This document shows, one piece after another, positions 6,591 to 10,416 of a stretch of DNA of 10,416 nt. The stretch is from JAFGOY01 sp034430335 (GTDB taxonomy: Bacteria; Chloroflexota; Anaerolineae; Aggregatilineales; UBA3940). The stretch spans positions 1 through 10,416 of the forward strand of contig DAOUES010000355.1 in the NCBI GenBank assembly GCA_034430335.1, given 5' to 3'. Position 1 is the first letter of the stretch. The number at the start of each line of letters is the position of its first letter. The translations under genes were made by a program, and so were the position numbers. The notes beneath the pieces were generated by a model. That model saw only the letters and a list, made by a program, of their open reading frames with translations, was not told where the DNA came from and did no database searches.

Positions 6591-9493
<2,903 letters not shown>

Positions 9494-9558
9494 AATTACA
9501 AAAATCCTCGCTCAAAATAGTCTGAATAACCGCTTTTCACACAAAAATGCCAATCTGA

Positions 9559-9577
9559 GTTCGGCGAGTAACCGAAC
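9559..9577 (-). promoter_or_regulatory. Inverted repeat at the uvrA transcription start, possible operator
   Basis: GTTCGG and CCGAAC face each other across seven bases and cover the predicted start site near 9575. The half-sites contain the CGAAC/GTTCG words used by Gram-positive LexA, but in the reverse order and with wider spacing than the B. subtilis box. It may be an operator for a damage-response repressor or a 5'-terminal RNA stem-loop. The repeat is seen; the role is inferred. Confidence 0.45.
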
Positions 9578-9581
9578 ATTT

Positions 9582-9610
9582 ATTCTACCTCGCATTGCAA
9601 TCTCGATCAA
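9582..9610 (-). promoter_or_regulatory. Predicted sigma-70-type promoter of uvrA
   Basis: On the minus strand TTGATC (9610-9605) and TAGAAT (9587-9582) are separated by an ideal 17 bp. Transcription would start near 9575 and give a leader of about 80 nt. Confidence 0.75.
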
Positions 9611-9669
9611 CTTTTTTATGTTAAAAAACCAGTTATTTCCCGGCGATAAAACCGCCAGGGTAAAGTTGA

Positions 9670-9682
9670 CGATCTGAGATCG
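9670..9682. repeat. 13-bp perfect palindrome upstream of uvrA
   Basis: CGATCT-G-AGATCG reads the same on both strands about the central base. It lies about 60 bp upstream of the uvrA -35 box, where an activator or repressor could bind, but chance is also possible. Confidence 0.3.
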
Positions 9683-9695
9683 CGACGGCGGAGGA

Positions 9696-9707
9696 AGGGG
9701 TACCCCT
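9696..9707. repeat. 12-bp perfect palindrome upstream of uvrA
   Basis: AGGGGTACCCCT is perfectly self-complementary. It is 14 bp from the palindrome at 9670-9682 and has an unrelated sequence. Its function is unknown. Confidence 0.3.
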
Positions 9708-9772
9708 ACGAGACGGAATCGGGTGTGGCGAACATCAGACAGAGTGTTGAAAGCGAAAAGGGCTTTTGTGGC

Positions 9773-9813
9773 AAAAAACTGAAGCCATACGTTCAACTGC
9801 GGAACGCATGGCT
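9773..9813 (-). terminator. Strong intrinsic terminator of the CotH-family gene
   Basis: On the minus strand AGCCATGCGTTC pairs with GAACGTATGGCT over 12 positions (one G-U wobble in RNA) around a seven-base loop, followed by TCAG and six T. It starts 40 bp after the stop codon. This is the clearest terminator of the window and separates the CotH-family gene from uvrA. Confidence 0.9.
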
Positions 9814-9852
9814 CCAGGAAAGAGGAGACAAAAGGATCAAAGCCAAACCGGA

Positions 9853-10416
9853 TTATTGGGTGTCGAGATACTCCTGAGCCAACTCATAACGGCTGTAGAC
9901 GTGGTCAATCAACCCGGCCAGCGCGGTATCGAATTCTTCTTCTGTGCTGAGGTAGGTATAGCCTTCGATTTCCCCGTTTTCGCCGACTACATACGGAGCG
10001 ATCAGGTCGTGGAACGTGGTGTATCGTTCAGCCATTTCCTCCGGCACGAAAACATTGGTGATTAAGTTTTCTACATAGCCACTATAAAGTTCCTGATAGA
10101 CCGGATCATCGAGCAGATAGCGGATCAGGGGCCAGTTTTCATCTACATCGTCGTGATCGAGAGATGAGGAACTGGCATTCTCCTGCCCGCCTCCACCACC
10201 ACTCCGATCAGTCAATGCCTCATTGTTATCCCAGGGCATCCAGGTCAACTGCCCTGTTGTGGGATCATTGTAGAGATAGTAGTTATGGGCCATCTGGCCG
10301 TAGGTATCCCAGTTTTGAATAACAGAATTGACCGCCAGCCAGTTCAGGAAAACGTCAACGTCGAACACAGCTTCCAGATCGCTGCGCCACGCTTCCGGAT
10401 CGGTGGTACGGGTATC
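9853..10416 (-). CDS. CotH-family protein, C-terminal part, cut by the right window edge
   Basis: The visible 187 residues are the C-terminal part of a protein like spore-coat CotH, an atypical protein kinase family found widely outside spore formers, often in surface or secreted proteins. The reading frame is open to the edge; the internal GTG at 10368 is not the true start. Recognisable parts are the helix around NWDTYGQMAHNYYLYND (visible residues 35-51) and the metal-binding segment LTWMPWDNN with Asp63, which matches the conserved P-W-D motif of CotH kinases. Next comes a short Gly/Ser-rich loop (72-85), then DENWPLIRYLLDDPVYQELY and a helical tail ending at the stop. The kinase N-lobe lies outside the window, so activity cannot be judged. 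It ends in a strong terminator. Confidence 0.85.
   Translation of the reverse strand, partial: DTRTTDPEAWRSDLEAVFDVDVFLNWLAVNSVIQNWDTYGQMAHNYYLYNDPTTGQLTWMPWDNNEALTDRSGGGGGQENASSSSLDHDDVDENWPLIRYLLDDPVYQELYSGYVENLITNVFVPEEMAERYTTFHDLIAPYVVGENGEIEGYTYLSTEEEFDTALAGLIDHVYSRYELAQEYLDTQ

Larger units (their letters stand above)
9494..9852. other. Intergenic region between the CotH-family gene and uvrA
   Basis: This 359-bp stretch is AT-richer than its surroundings and holds no credible gene; short open frames on both strands lack ribosome sites and family likeness. It contains the terminator of the CotH-family gene, two short perfect palindromes (9670-9682 and 9696-9707), a GC-rich hairpin at 9639-9660 with a bulged base, and the uvrA promoter with an inverted repeat at its start site. 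Confidence 0.7.

Noticed and set aside
9639..9660. GC-rich hairpin as a second terminator
   Set aside because: The nearest T run on the minus strand is about ten bases beyond the stem, too far for a standard intrinsic terminator.
9512..9796. A 94-codon minus-strand frame between the CotH-family gene and uvrA
   Set aside because: It starts inside the terminator loop, runs through the uvrA promoter and has no ribosome site or recognisable domain.

Overview
The window is about 10.4 kb of compact bacterial chromosome carrying ordinary housekeeping genes, eight complete and two cut by the window edges. I see no phage, insertion sequence, CRISPR array, rRNA or tRNA. The gene set (two-subunit glycine dehydrogenase, zinc-binding tRNA-guanine transglycosylase, BacA-type UppP, MshB-like deacetylase, CotH-type kinase homologue, standard bacterial UvrA) and the moderately high GC would suit a member of Chloroflexota such as Anaerolineae. 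That placement is an impression from gene content, not a proven assignment.

Left part (1-1261): on the minus strand, gcvH and then the start of gcvPA (running off the left edge) form a glycine cleavage operon. It has a good extended -10 promoter at 1079-1106, a leader of about 130 nt containing mutually exclusive inverted repeats, and a strong hairpin between the two genes. Diverging from it on the plus strand is a TPR protein of unknown function (1262-1876).

Middle (1963-4746, plus strand): tgt, uppP and a lipoprotein with a PstS-like solute-binding fold follow one another at gaps of 27 bp and 1 bp and look like one operon. A perfect extended -10 box sits only 8 bp before the first possible tgt start codon, so tgt is probably translated from a leaderless or nearly leaderless mRNA. 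The genes serve queuosine tRNA modification, undecaprenyl phosphate recycling and, presumably, ligand binding at the cell surface.

Right part (4876-10416, all minus strand): from the right edge come a partial CotH-family protein ending in a strong intrinsic terminator; uvrA, with its own sigma-70-type promoter, an inverted repeat at the start site and a terminator; then a PIG-L deacetylase followed 13 bp later by a metallo-beta-lactamase-fold hydrolase.

Two copies of a 64-bp GC-rich palindromic repeat lie in the gaps on either side of the PIG-L/MBL pair, in the same orientation. Their differences include two compensatory base-pair changes, so the folded structure seems to be conserved. This repeat, the tgt start region, the uvrA start-site dyad and the gcvH leader are the points worth a second look. 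I did not find a novel multi-gene system.
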